From an uncultured Bacteroidales bacterium (lineage in GTDB: Bacteria > Bacteroidota > Bacteroidia > Bacteroidales > Bacteroidaceae), in assembly GCA_902775375.1 (NCBI GenBank), contig CACYLU010000009.1, positions 20,827 through 84,826 on the forward strand: a stretch of 64,000 nt of DNA, written 5' to 3'. The notes beneath the pieces were generated by a model. It was not told the DNA's origin. It saw only the letters and a program-made list of their open reading frames with translations, and ran no database searches. The translations under genes were made by a program, and so were the position numbers. Shown here piece by piece: positions 8,961 to 18,150 of the stretch. The stretch's first letter is position 1, and every line of letters starts with the position of its first letter.

Positions 8961-9042
8961 GTTTACCAGAAGTAAAAAGGCCGTTTAGTTCTAGTAAACT
9001 GGTCGTTTAGTTCTAGTAAAGCGATTGTTTAGTTCTGGAAAA
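8961..9042. repeat. 22-bp-period palindromic tandem array, copy A (four units)
   Basis: Four degenerate 16-bp cores start at 8961, 8983, 9005 and 9027, exactly 22 bp apart. The general form is GTTTA-N6-GTAAA, best seen in GTTTAGTTCTAGTAAA. Spacers are AAGGCC, CTGGTC and GCGATT. The core ends are inverted repeats (GTTTA and TAAAC). The last unit runs over the nadD stop codon. A second array with the same period is at 39611-39670. Confidence 0.8.
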
Positions 9043-9589
9043 TGATCGGCCATATAGAAGAAGGCAAGAAGAAACGAACATCCTTGCCTGCTTTCAATGA
9101 TTTTCTAATAAAAGTTGAGGAGACATCAAACTGAGGTGCATCGACAAAACGCACGTTTTCAGGCAGATTCGATGTGTCTATCTCATATCCAGGTCGAGGA
9201 TAAACAATAATGCGATTTTGTGCTAAAATTTCATCGCCATGATACCAATTCTTGAGATTAGGCCAATTATCGGCTCCCATCAAAAGGACAAACTCATATT
9301 GAGGATAAAGATCTTGCAATTTTTTTAAAGTATGATAGGTATATGATGGACGAGTCATAGTGAACTCCACATCGCAAGCCTTAAACTTAGGATAGTCTTT
9401 TATAGCTAACTGAACCAATTGCAAACGAAGGTCATCATCCATCAAATCATCCTGTTGCTTGAAAGGGTTATGAGGGCTCACCACAAACCACAACTCATCT
9501 ACCTCACCAAACTCACAGAGATAGTTGGCAAGTGCTAAATGCCCCACATGGATGGGGTTAAATGAGCCGAAGTAGAGGGCAACCTTCAT
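9029..9589 (-). CDS. nadD: Nicotinate-nucleotide adenylyltransferase
   Basis: 186 aa, usual length. It transfers AMP from ATP to nicotinate mononucleotide in NAD synthesis. The nucleotidyltransferase signature GSFNPIHVGH (8-17) and the C-terminal SSTFIR motif are present. Last gene of the yicC-gmk-small protein-nadD run, 12 bp after the previous gene. Its 3' end carries one unit of the 22-bp repeat array, so the last codons come from repeat sequence. Confidence 0.95.
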   Translation of the reverse strand: MKVALYFGSFNPIHVGHLALANYLCEFGEVDELWFVVSPHNPFKQQDDLMDDDLRLQLVQLAIKDYPKFKACDVEFTMTRPSYTYHTLKKLQDLYPQYEFVLLMGADNWPNLKNWYHGDEILAQNRIIVYPRPGYEIDTSNLPENVRFVDAPQFDVSSTFIRKSLKAGKDVRFFLPSSIWPIIFQN

Positions 9590-9601
9590 ATGAAAAGAGT
9601 A

Positions 9602-9814
9602 TTATCGGCCTAATTCCTGTCTAATTCTGCCCCACAGTTTCCAATTATTTAGAGCACTGAGGCAAGCCACTACTACCAACATGATACCCACTTCATTTTC
9701 CCCATACCAGAAGAAGAAAACAGCCATGAAGATAAAGCACAACATAGCAAATACATTGATGGCAAACAATATACGCACCAGTTTTGTTGATAAGTTCTTT
9801 CCGTTAAAGTCCAT
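9602..9814 (-). CDS. Small two-helix membrane protein
   Basis: 70 aa with two membrane segments (about 12-35 and 41-57) and a basic C-terminus (WGRIRQELGR). No family is recognised. Its start overlaps the gmk stop by 11 nt and it ends 12 bp before nadD. Position suggests co-expression with gmk and nadD rather than a known role. Confidence 0.75.
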   Translation of the reverse strand: MDFNGKNLSTKLVRILFAINVFAMLCFIFMAVFFFWYGENEVGIMLVVVACLSALNNWKLWGRIRQELGR

Positions 9815-10388
9815 TTTCCTGATTGTTTATAAAGTCCTTTATAATTTGCAGAGTTTCTGCTTTAGCAACTTCCAAGTCGTCATTGACGACCACCTTGTCG
9901 AATTGAGAAGCAAAACCCAACTCAAACTCAGCTCGTGCAATACGATCATTGATTACCTCTGGCGTTTCAGTACCTCGCTTCTCCAAACGGCTTCGCAATT
10001 CCTCAATTGAAGGAGGTTGAATAAACAAGCTCAAAGCCCGATTGCCATAATATTGCTTGATATTTACGCCTCCTTTTACATCTACATCAAACAACACATT
10101 CTGTCCCGCTTCTGATTGTTTTTCTACTTGCGCTTTCAACGTGCCATAGAAACGGCCAGGATAAACTTCCTCATACTCAAGAAATTCACCTTTATCTATA
10201 CGTTGACGGAACTCTTCTGGCGAAAGGAAAAAGTACTCTACTCCATGCTGTTCTTTGCCTCTTGGGGGGCGACTTGTAGCACTGATAGAAAAGGCCAACT
10301 TCAATTCTGGATGTTCTTCCAACAAATAGTTGATAATAGTGGATTTCCCACTACCTGAAGGGGCACTAAATATAATCAACTTTCCCAT
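9804..10388 (-). CDS. gmk: Guanylate kinase
   Basis: 194 aa. It phosphorylates GMP to GDP. The P-loop APSGSGKS is at 9-16. The GMP-binding segment ISATSRPPRGKEQHGVEYFF follows, and the lid region has RLEKRGTETPEVINDR. Complete and typical. In a leftward operon 40 bp after yicC. Confidence 0.96.
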   Translation of the reverse strand: MGKLIIFSAPSGSGKSTIINYLLEEHPELKLAFSISATSRPPRGKEQHGVEYFFLSPEEFRQRIDKGEFLEYEEVYPGRFYGTLKAQVEKQSEAGQNVLFDVDVKGGVNIKQYYGNRALSLFIQPPSIEELRSRLEKRGTETPEVINDRIARAEFELGFASQFDKVVVNDDLEVAKAETLQIIKDFINNQENGL

Positions 10389-10428
10389 AATATGAATTGA
10401 GAATTTGAAATAAAAAAATAGCTTCTAC

Positions 10429-11307
10429 TTACATTACATTCAACACTTGTTCCTTGATCTGTTCGAGCTCGTCTTTCATCTGAACTACAATGCGTTGCAT
10501 TTCTGCCTGGTTGCTCTTACTACCCAATGTGTTGATTTCTCGTCCCATTTCTTGGGCAATGAAGCCTAATTTCTTCCCTTGTCCATATTTACCCTCCATC
10601 GTAGAGATGAAATATGCCAGATGGTTTGACAAACGTTGCTTTTCTTCATTGATGTCCAGTTTCTCGATATAATATATCAATTCCTGCTCCATACGGTTCT
10701 TGTCATACTCAACAGGCAACTTCTCTAATGCATCAAGGATACGCTCTTTGATCTTAACTACACGTTCCTTCTCATAGGGCTCGACAGAGGCCAGCAACTC
10801 ACCTATACGTTTAATATTTGTACGGAATTTCTTATCCAAAGCATCGCCTTCCTGCTTGCGGAAATCAAGTAAATGCTGCACGGCCTCCTTCACTCCATTG
10901 AACACGGCATTCCACTCTTCTTCAGCCAGTTCCACCGCCTCATCCTTAGTAGACATCACATCAGGCATACGCAACAAAGTGGAGAACCAGTCTTGAGGAG
11001 CAGGGACACCTGTTTCCTCCACTATTTCTGACAAGCGTTTATAATATGCAGCCATCGTACTTTGATTGATGGGCACCATCACATCAGTAGCATCTTTTTT
11101 CTCTATCCACAACGCAAAATCCACCTTGCCACGTTCTACTTGTTGGGCAATGAAGTTGCGAATCTCCATTTCTTTTTCCCTATAGAGTGGTGCCACACGA
11201 GTAGAGAGATCCATCGCCTTGCTGTTGAGGGATTTTATTTCAATATTTACTTTTTTATCTGGCAATTCGACAACCGTTTTGCCGTAGCCCGTCATTGATA
11301 GAATCAT
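10429..11307 (-). CDS. yicC: YicC-family endoribonuclease
   Basis: 292 aa. It starts MILSMTGYGK, the near-invariant YicC start. The C-terminal block (GREINTLGSKSNQAEMQ) carries the conserved acidic residues. Family members cut single-stranded RNA. First gene of the operon, with a TAnnTTTG box at 11343-11350. Confidence 0.93.
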   Translation of the reverse strand: MILSMTGYGKTVVELPDKKVNIEIKSLNSKAMDLSTRVAPLYREKEMEIRNFIAQQVERGKVDFALWIEKKDATDVMVPINQSTMAAYYKRLSEIVEETGVPAPQDWFSTLLRMPDVMSTKDEAVELAEEEWNAVFNGVKEAVQHLLDFRKQEGDALDKKFRTNIKRIGELLASVEPYEKERVVKIKERILDALEKLPVEYDKNRMEQELIYYIEKLDINEEKQRLSNHLAYFISTMEGKYGQGKKLGFIAQEMGREINTLGSKSNQAEMQRIVVQMKDELEQIKEQVLNVM

Positions 11308-11342
11308 AATTTATATCACACTTTTTTTGTTCTAAACAGATG

Positions 11343-11350
11343 CAAAATTA
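11343..11350 (-). promoter_or_regulatory. -7 box of the yicC-gmk-nadD operon
   Basis: TAATTTTG on the minus strand, about 36 nt before the yicC ATG. No good -33 box was seen. Confidence 0.5.
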
Positions 11351-11382
11351 AAGGAATATTTTAAGATGTGGAAATAAAAGAC

Positions 11383-11390
11383 TAAATTTG
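11383..11390 (+). promoter_or_regulatory. -7 box of the tsaB-aroA run
   Basis: TAAATTTG on the plus strand, 28 nt before the tsaB ATG. The -33 position is weak. Confidence 0.5.
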
Positions 11391-11418
11391 TTGGCTGAAA
11401 TAGAAAAGTTAGCAGAAT

Positions 11419-12123
11419 ATGTCATGTATTTTACATATCGAGACATCTACAGAAGTGTGTTCGGTAGCTGTCAGTCAAGACGGAACTAACATTTGGCACG
11501 AAGAAGACTATAGTGGTCCGAACCACAATACACAGTTAGGTGTCTATGTAGATGAAGCCCTATCATTTGTAGAAAGTCACGCTATTCCATTGGATGCAGT
11601 TGCAGTAAGTTGTGGTCCAGGTTCTTATACAGGTCTTCGCATTGGTGTTTCGATGGCTAAGGGTGTGTGCTATGGAAGAAATGTCAAGTTGATAGGCATC
11701 CCTACGCTTAAAGTGCTTTGTGTGCCTGTTCTGCTTAGGCAAGAAATGCCCGATGATGCCTTGCTTTGTCCCATGATTGATGCCAGAAGGATGGAAGTAT
11801 ATGCAGCTATTTACGATAGAGCATTAAGGACAATAAGAGACACTAAAGCCGATATTGTGGATGCTGATACATATAAGACTTTTCTCGACAAGCATCCTGT
11901 ATATTTCTTTGGTAATGGAGCTGCAAAATGCAAGGAAGTTTTGGACAATCATCCTAATGCCCACTTTATCGACAATATACACCCTGTTGCCAAGTGGATG
12001 TTTCCACTGGCAGAAAAAGCAGTAGCAGAGCAGGATTTCAAGGATGTGGCATATTTCGAGCCTTTTTATTTGAAGGAGTTTATTGCTACGGTAGCGAAGA
12101 ATCCATTAAAAATTGATAATTGA
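11419..12123 (+). CDS. tsaB: tRNA threonylcarbamoyladenosine synthesis protein TsaB
   Basis: 234 aa. ASKHA-fold partner of TsaD needed for t6A at position 37 of ANN-reading tRNAs. ILHIETSTEVCSVAV at the N-terminus and SCGPGSYTGLRIGVSMAKG (about 68-86) are diagnostic. First gene of a long rightward run, 6 bp before the DUF4290 gene. Confidence 0.94.
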   Translation: MSCILHIETSTEVCSVAVSQDGTNIWHEEDYSGPNHNTQLGVYVDEALSFVESHAIPLDAVAVSCGPGSYTGLRIGVSMAKGVCYGRNVKLIGIPTLKVLCVPVLLRQEMPDDALLCPMIDARRMEVYAAIYDRALRTIRDTKADIVDADTYKTFLDKHPVYFFGNGAAKCKEVLDNHPNAHFIDNIHPVAKWMFPLAEKAVAEQDFKDVAYFEPFYLKEFIATVAKNPLKIDN

Positions 12124-12129
12124 TTTATT

Positions 12130-12756
12130 ATGAAATATAACACTCAACAGAAGAAAATGGCGCTCCCCGAATACGGGCGAAGTGTTCAAAACATGGTGGA
12201 TTATGCAGTTACAATAGAAGATCGTGCAGAACGCCAATGGTGTGCAGAAACTATCATTCATATTATGGAAGGAATGTTTCCTAACCTGAAGAACATACCT
12301 GACTTTGAGCATAAATTGTGGGATCATCTGGCTATTATGTCTCATTTCAAACTTGACATTGACTATCCTTTTGAAACTGTACAGCCAGAAAATCTGAACG
12401 TAAAACCAGATTCAATCCCTACAAATACTAAGCGCATTCATTACCGTCATTATGGCAGGTTGCTGGAAAACCTCATCAACAAGGCATGCGATATAGAAGA
12501 TGGCGATGAGAAAAACAATCTCTTAGCATTAATTTGCAACCATATGCGTAAGGACTATATTACTTGGAACAAAGATTCTATTGATGACCAAAAGATTGCT
12601 GACGACCTTTATGAATTGTCTGACGGTAAACTAAAAATCAATGATGAGATCTTGGCTCTGATGGCAGAACGCATGGAGAAGAATTACCGCCAGCAACGTC
12701 CTATGCAAAAGAATGCTTCATCCCCCAAGCAGAATAAGAACAAGAAACAAAAATAA
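12130..12756 (+). CDS. DUF4290 protein
   Basis: 208 aa, soluble, helical. I recognise the Bacteroidetes family DUF4290 from the overall pattern (EYGRSVQNMVDYAV, HYRHYGRLLENLI). The function is unknown. The C-terminal 20 residues are Lys/Gln/Asn-rich. Placed between tsaB and murA with gaps of 6 and 2 bp, so it is probably translated with them. Confidence 0.85.
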   Translation: MKYNTQQKKMALPEYGRSVQNMVDYAVTIEDRAERQWCAETIIHIMEGMFPNLKNIPDFEHKLWDHLAIMSHFKLDIDYPFETVQPENLNVKPDSIPTNTKRIHYRHYGRLLENLINKACDIEDGDEKNNLLALICNHMRKDYITWNKDSIDDQKIADDLYELSDGKLKINDEILALMAERMEKNYRQQRPMQKNASSPKQNKNKKQK

Positions 12757-12758
12757 GT

Positions 12759-14063
12759 ATGGCTTCATTCGTGATTGAAGGCGGACACCGCCTAAATGGA
12801 GAAATCTATCCTCAAGGTGCCAAGAACGAGGTGCTTCAAATCATTTGTGCCACATTGCTAACAGCAGAGGAAGTAACGGTTCATCATGTACCTGACATCC
12901 TTGATGTGAACAATTTGATTCAGTTGATGCGTGATATGGGGTCTGAGGTAAAAAAGGTTGGTATTGATTCTTATAGTTTCAAAGCTGCTAATATCGACTT
13001 GAACTACTTGAACAGCGAAGAGTTCTTGAAGAGAAGTGCTTCTCTGCGAGGCAGTATTATGCTGGTAGGTCCAATGGTAGCTCGTTTTGGAAAAGCATTT
13101 ACCCCAAAGCCTGGTGGCGATAAGATTGGTCGTCGCCGATTAGACACACATTTTATAGGCATTCAAAATTTGGGCGCCGAATTCAAATATAATGCCGACC
13201 AGCGTACTTATGAGATTTCCGCCAAGAAGCTGAAGGGTACATATATGCTGCTTGACGAGGCTTCTGTAACGGGTACTGCCAATATCGTGATGGCAGCTGT
13301 TTTAGCAGAAGGCACTACTACAATCTACAATGCTGCTTGCGAACCATATATCCAACAGCTATGCCGAATGCTGAACCAGATGGGAGCTCGCATTAGTGGC
13401 ATCGCGTCAAATCTCCTGACTATAGAGGGTGTCAAAGAGCTACATGGTACTGAACATACGGTGCTGCCTGATATGATTGAGGTCGGTAGTTTTATCGGTA
13501 TGGCTGCAATGACACAAAGTCAGCTAACCATCAAGAATGTTTCGTACGAAAATTTAGGTATTATTCCTAACAGCTTCAGCCGTTTAGGCATACAACTGGA
13601 GCAACGAGGCGACGATATATTCATACCCGCACAAGATAGCTATCAAATAGAATCATTTATGGATGGTTCTATTATGACCATTGCTGATGCACCTTGGCCT
13701 GGTTTAACCCCCGACCTATTAAGTGTAATGTTGGTTGTAGCTACTCAAGCCAAAGGAAGTGTACTTATTCACCAAAAAATGTTTGAGAGTCGCTTGTTCT
13801 TTGTTGACAAGTTAATTGATATGGGAGCTCAGATTATTCTTTGCGATCCTCACCGTGCTGTAGTAATAGGTCACGACCATCAACTTCGTCTGAAAGGAGG
13901 TAATATGACATCACCTGATATACGTGCAGGTATTGCCCTACTCATTGCAGCCATGAGTGCAGATGGAATCAGTCGCATACATAACATCGAGCAGATTGAT
14001 CGTGGCTATCAGGATATTGAAGGACGCCTCAACGCCTTAGGTGCGAGAATTACCAGAATATGA
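12759..14063 (+). CDS. murA: UDP-N-acetylglucosamine 1-carboxyvinyltransferase, Asp-type active site
   Basis: 434 aa. First committed step of peptidoglycan synthesis: enolpyruvyl transfer from PEP to UDP-GlcNAc. Two EPSP-synthase-like halves. The N-terminal segment GAKNEVLQ has the catalytic Lys and Asn. The loop that holds the reactive Cys115 of E. coli reads PGGDKIG here, placing Asp at residue 121 (GAT, 13119-13121). Asp at this site is known from other bacteria to keep activity and give resistance to fosfomycin. Overlaps rimM by 4 nt. Confidence 0.95.
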   Translation: MASFVIEGGHRLNGEIYPQGAKNEVLQIICATLLTAEEVTVHHVPDILDVNNLIQLMRDMGSEVKKVGIDSYSFKAANIDLNYLNSEEFLKRSASLRGSIMLVGPMVARFGKAFTPKPGGDKIGRRRLDTHFIGIQNLGAEFKYNADQRTYEISAKKLKGTYMLLDEASVTGTANIVMAAVLAEGTTTIYNAACEPYIQQLCRMLNQMGARISGIASNLLTIEGVKELHGTEHTVLPDMIEVGSFIGMAAMTQSQLTIKNVSYENLGIIPNSFSRLGIQLEQRGDDIFIPAQDSYQIESFMDGSIMTIADAPWPGLTPDLLSVMLVVATQAKGSVLIHQKMFESRLFFVDKLIDMGAQIILCDPHRAVVIGHDHQLRLKGGNMTSPDIRAGIALLIAAMSADGISRIHNIEQIDRGYQDIEGRLNALGARITRI

Positions 14064-14581
14064 TCAAAATCGAAGACGTATATAGAATAGGCCTTATCAA
14101 CAAGCCGCATGGGGTTCATGGAGAACTGCTATTCACTTTCGATGATGATATCTTCGACCGCATGGAGGCTGACTATATTATTTGTATGATGGATGGCATC
14201 CTGGTTCCTTTCTTTTTTGAAAGTTATCGCTTCCGAAGTGACTCTACAGCACTCATCAAGTTGGAAGGCATAGATACTGAGCAGCAGGCCAGACGAATGA
14301 CCAACGTGGAAGTGTTCTTTCCTAAAGAGCATGTCGAGGAGTTAGAAGATAACGAACTCATTTGGAGTTATTTTGTGGGCTTCTTGATTAAAGATGTAAA
14401 CGAAGGTGAGATCGGCAAGGTGATTGATGTGGACGATTCTACTATCAATACATTGTTTGTAGTTGACCATAACGATACAGAAGTATTGATACCTGCCCAA
14501 GAAGATTTCATCGTTGATTTGGATAGAGGAAAGAGGGTTATCACTATGCAAATACCTGCCGGATTGTTAGATTTGAATTAA
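14060..14581 (+). CDS. rimM: Ribosome maturation factor RimM
   Basis: 173 aa. It assists assembly of the 30S head domain with S19. The N-terminal RimM domain has [15 protein letters not shown] (11-25). The C-terminal PRC-barrel has [18 protein letters not shown] and [10 protein letters not shown]. Start overlaps the murA stop (ATGA). Confidence 0.94.
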   Translation: MIKIEDVYRIGLINKPHGVHGELLFTFDDDIFDRMEADYIICMMDGILVPFFFESYRFRSDSTALIKLEGIDTEQQARRMTNVEVFFPKEHVEELEDNELIWSYFVGFLIKDVNEGEIGKVIDVDDSTINTLFVVDHNDTEVLIPAQEDFIVDLDRGKRVITMQIPAGLLDLN

Positions 14582-14587
14582 TGGCTT

Positions 14588-15787
14588 ATGGATAATAACA
14601 ATAAATCTCGTAAGAGAATAGCTATATTAGGATCAACAGGATCGATTGGCACACAAGCCTTAGAAGTGATTGAGGAGCACAGCGACCTCTATGAAGCCTA
14701 TATTCTGACAGCCAATAACCAGGTTGACAAGTTAATAGAGCAAGCCAGAAAGTATCAGCCAGAAGCAGTGGTAATTGCCAATGAGGCACACTATGGGAAG
14801 TTGCAAGAAGCCTTGTCAGGACTACCAATCAAGATATATGCTGGAGCAAAAGCTCTGGAGGAAATTGTAACTGACTCGCAAGTAGATATGGTTCTCACTG
14901 CATTAGTGGGTTTCTCTGGTCTGCGTCCAACCATAAGCGCCATTCGTGCTAAAAAGCCTATTGCTTTGGCCAACAAAGAGACAATGGTGGTGGCTGGCGA
15001 ACTGATTAACCAGCTTTGTGATGACTACAGGGTGCCATTGTTGCCCGTTGATTCTGAACATTCAGCTATTTTCCAAAGCTTGCAAGGCAATGAATACAAC
15101 CGCATTGAAAAGATTTTGCTAACGGCGTCAGGAGGTCCTTTCCGCACTTTCACTCATGAGCAACTAAAGACGGTAACCAAGGAGCAAGCTTTGAAACATC
15201 CTAATTGGAGCATGGGTGCTAAGATTACCATAGACTCAGCATCAATGATGAACAAAGGTTTTGAGGTGATGGAGGCCCGTTGGCTTTTCCGCGTGAAGCC
15301 CGAACAGATAGAGGTTTTGGTTCATCCACAAAGCATTATCCACTCTGCAGTTCAGTATGAAGATGGTGCAATAATGGCTCAAATGGGTATGCCTGATATG
15401 CGTGTGCCTATCCAATATGCATTCTCCTATCCTTTTAGACTTAAGTCTTCTTTCCCTCGCATAGACTTCAGCTTGTGTACGCAACTCACTTTCGAGAAGC
15501 CTGACACCGAGAAGTTCCGTAATCTGGCTTTGGCTTATGAAGCTATACGCCGAGGAGGCAATATGCCATGCATCGTCAATGCAGCTAATGAAGTAGTGAA
15601 TGCTGGTTTCTTGCACGACCAAATTTCTTTCTTAGGAATGAGCGAAGTGATAGAGCAGACAATGCAACATTGCTTATTCATTACAAAGCCTACCTTAGAA
15701 GATTACATGGAGACTGATGCAGAGGCAAGACGTGTCGCAAGTGAGTTGATGAACAAAAAAAACAATTATTTACTAAAAAACATATAA
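14588..15787 (+). CDS. dxr: 1-deoxy-D-xylulose 5-phosphate reductoisomerase
   Basis: 399 aa. Second step of the MEP isoprenoid pathway. The NADPH-binding motif GSTGSIG is at 15-21. LPVDSEHSAIFQ and ASGGPFR supply metal and substrate ligands, and SMMNKGFEVMEARWLF is present. Six bp after rimM. In many Bacteroidetes dxr is followed by a site-2 protease gene; here a GH3 gene follows. Confidence 0.96.
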   Translation: MDNNNKSRKRIAILGSTGSIGTQALEVIEEHSDLYEAYILTANNQVDKLIEQARKYQPEAVVIANEAHYGKLQEALSGLPIKIYAGAKALEEIVTDSQVDMVLTALVGFSGLRPTISAIRAKKPIALANKETMVVAGELINQLCDDYRVPLLPVDSEHSAIFQSLQGNEYNRIEKILLTASGGPFRTFTHEQLKTVTKEQALKHPNWSMGAKITIDSASMMNKGFEVMEARWLFRVKPEQIEVLVHPQSIIHSAVQYEDGAIMAQMGMPDMRVPIQYAFSYPFRLKSSFPRIDFSLCTQLTFEKPDTEKFRNLALAYEAIRRGGNMPCIVNAANEVVNAGFLHDQISFLGMSEVIEQTMQHCLFITKPTLEDYMETDAEARRVASELMNKKNNYLLKNI

Positions 15788-15792
15788 ATATC

Positions 15793-18150
15793 TTGAACAA
15801 GAAACTGATTGTAATAGCTGCTGCCACATTGACTATTGGTTCAGCTCAGGCACAAACGCCAAAGCTGAATGCCAACAATGTGGACGAAGTGCTGAAAGCG
15901 CTTACTCTTGAAGAGAAAGCCGACCTAATTGTAGGCGCTGGCTGGGGTAGCATGACCGCAGGTGCCATGACAGCATCATCAGAAGTATTGGTGCCCGGTG
16001 CAGCTGGCACTACCAATCCAGTGGCTCGTTTGGGTATTCCTGCTACCGTCCTTTCTGACGGTCCTGCAGGAGTTCGCATCAGTCCTACCCGCAGAGGTAC
16101 TGATAAGACTTTTTACGCTACAGGTTTCCCTGTAGGAACATCTCTGGCCAGCACATGGAACACTGAGCTGGTTGAACAGGTAGGTAAGGCCATGGGTAAC
16201 GAGGTGCTAGAATATGGCATTGACGTGTTACTGGCTCCAGGTATGAACATTCACCGCAACCCACTGAACGGCCGTAACTTTGAATATTATTCAGAAGACC
16301 CCTTCCTAACAGGAAAGATTGCTACTGCTTATACCAAAGGTATACAAAGCAACGGTGTAGGTGTGAGCATCAAGCACTTTGCCGCCAACTCACAGGAGAC
16401 TAATCGAATGGGTGTTGACTCACGCGTTAACCAGCGTGCTTTGCGAGAGATCTACCTCAAAGCTTTTGAGATGGTGGTAAAGGATGCTGATCCTTGGACC
16501 ATCATGTCTTCCTACAACCGTCTGAATGGTCCGTTCACCCAAGAGAATCGTGAACTGCTGACCGACTTGATTAGAACAGAATGGGGGTTCAAGGGTATTG
16601 TGATGACAGACTGGACTATGGTACGTAACATTGCAGCACAGGTTCATGCTGGTAATGACCTGATGGAACCAGGTATGCCTCAGCAGAAGGCAGACCTTAT
16701 CAAGGCTGTCAATGAAGGTAAAGTAAGCATGGAAGATGTAGATGTTTGCGTAAAGAGAATCCTGCAGTTCATCATACGTACTCCTCGTTTCAAAGGTTAT
16801 AAGTATTCAGATGCTCCAGACCTCAAGGCTCATGCTCAAATCACTCGTAACTCAGCTTCAGAAGGTATGGTATTGCTGAAAAATGAAGGCAACACCCTGC
16901 CTATCAAAGATGCCAAGAAGGTGGCCCTGTTTGGCATCACCTCATATAACTTCATCGCTGGCGGTACCGGTTCAGGCAATGTGAACAAGGCTTATACCAT
17001 TGATTTGCTGACAGGTTTGAAAAGTGCCGGTTATGAAGTGAATGATGAACTGAAGAACTTTTATGAAACCTACACAGCCTATGAGAAGGCACGCCAAACT
17101 GCAGCTCGTCCTGCACGTGGTGGCATGATGGCAATGCTAAGCTTGGGGGACGCAGCCCTAAGTGAGATTCCCGTAGAACGTGCTATCATCGACAAGCAAG
17201 TGGCTGCGAATGATATTGCCATTGTGACTATTGGCCGTAATGCAGGTGAAGGTGGCGACCGCAATGTTCCTAACGACTTCAACCTATCAGAAGTAGAGCG
17301 TCAGCTACTAAACGACGTAACTGAGGCTTTCCACCTGGCAGGCAAGAAAGTTGTTGTTGTTCTGAATATCGGTGGTGAGATTGAGTCTGCTTCATGGAAG
17401 AATCTTCCAGATGCTATCTTACTGGCTTGGCAGCCCGGCCAGGAAGGCGGCTATTCCGTTGCTGACATCCTAAGTGGCAAGGTTACTCCTTCCGGTAAGC
17501 TCACTATGACTTGGATCAATAATTACATGGACGATCCATCCTCAAAGAATTTCCCATACGATCAGAAAAATGACGGAATGATGGGCATGGGCGCAGCATT
17601 GGGTGGCCAGCAACGTGACCAGAAAAACGTAACTTACTCTAACTTTGAGGAAGGTATCTGGGTAGGTTACCGCTATTACAATACCGTTGGCAAGGAGGTT
17701 TCTTACCCATTCGGCTATGGCTTGAGCTACACTACTTTTGCATATAGCGCTCCAAAGATAACTCCTACCAAGGATGGTTTCCGAGCTACGGTAACCGTGA
17801 AGAATACAGGCAAGGTGGTTGGCAAGGAAGTTGTAGAGCTGTATGTTTCTGCTCCAGCTGGCAACCTCGTTAAGCCTGAACAGGAACTGAAGGGCTTTGC
17901 CAAGACCAAGGAACTGCAGCCTGGTGAGAGCCAGACTTTGACAATAGACGTAGACCTCTACTCTTTGGCTTCATTCAACGAGACTGTTGACCAGTGGGAA
18001 ACCGCAGCCGGCAACTATACCATAAAGTTTGGAGCTAACGTAGAGGACATTCGTTGTACCGCTCCTTTCAGATTGGCTAAGGAACAGACATGGAAAGCAT
18101 TGGATATTCTGAAGCCTGAGAAAGAAATCAAAGAAATTGCTGTTAAGTAA
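15793..18150 (+). CDS. Glycoside hydrolase family 3 beta-glycosidase
   Basis: 785 aa. Probable periplasmic beta-glucosidase. Signal peptide 1-20 (SAQAQ). The N-terminal TIM-barrel holds SDGPAGVRIS and the nucleophile region GIVMTDW (Asp273). A C-terminal alpha/beta sandwich is followed by a fibronectin-type domain (about 685-775). The start codon is TTG, 5 bp after dxr; no better ATG keeps the signal peptide. A Met/Ala-rich insert (ARPARGGMMAMLSLGDAA, about 435-455) is unusual. Confidence 0.92.
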   Translation: MNKKLIVIAAATLTIGSAQAQTPKLNANNVDEVLKALTLEEKADLIVGAGWGSMTAGAMTASSEVLVPGAAGTTNPVARLGIPATVLSDGPAGVRISPTRRGTDKTFYATGFPVGTSLASTWNTELVEQVGKAMGNEVLEYGIDVLLAPGMNIHRNPLNGRNFEYYSEDPFLTGKIATAYTKGIQSNGVGVSIKHFAANSQETNRMGVDSRVNQRALREIYLKAFEMVVKDADPWTIMSSYNRLNGPFTQENRELLTDLIRTEWGFKGIVMTDWTMVRNIAAQVHAGNDLMEPGMPQQKADLIKAVNEGKVSMEDVDVCVKRILQFIIRTPRFKGYKYSDAPDLKAHAQITRNSASEGMVLLKNEGNTLPIKDAKKVALFGITSYNFIAGGTGSGNVNKAYTIDLLTGLKSAGYEVNDELKNFYETYTAYEKARQTAARPARGGMMAMLSLGDAALSEIPVERAIIDKQVAANDIAIVTIGRNAGEGGDRNVPNDFNLSEVERQLLNDVTEAFHLAGKKVVVVLNIGGEIESASWKNLPDAILLAWQPGQEGGYSVADILSGKVTPSGKLTMTWINNYMDDPSSKNFPYDQKNDGMMGMGAALGGQQRDQKNVTYSNFEEGIWVGYRYYNTVGKEVSYPFGYGLSYTTFAYSAPKITPTKDGFRATVTVKNTGKVVGKEVVELYVSAPAGNLVKPEQELKGFAKTKELQPGESQTLTIDVDLYSLASFNETVDQWETAAGNYTIKFGANVEDIRCTAPFRLAKEQTWKALDILKPEKEIKEIAVK

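Noticed and set aside
8961-9042. CRISPR array
   Set aside because: Units are 16 bp with 6-bp spacers and no cas genes are present.
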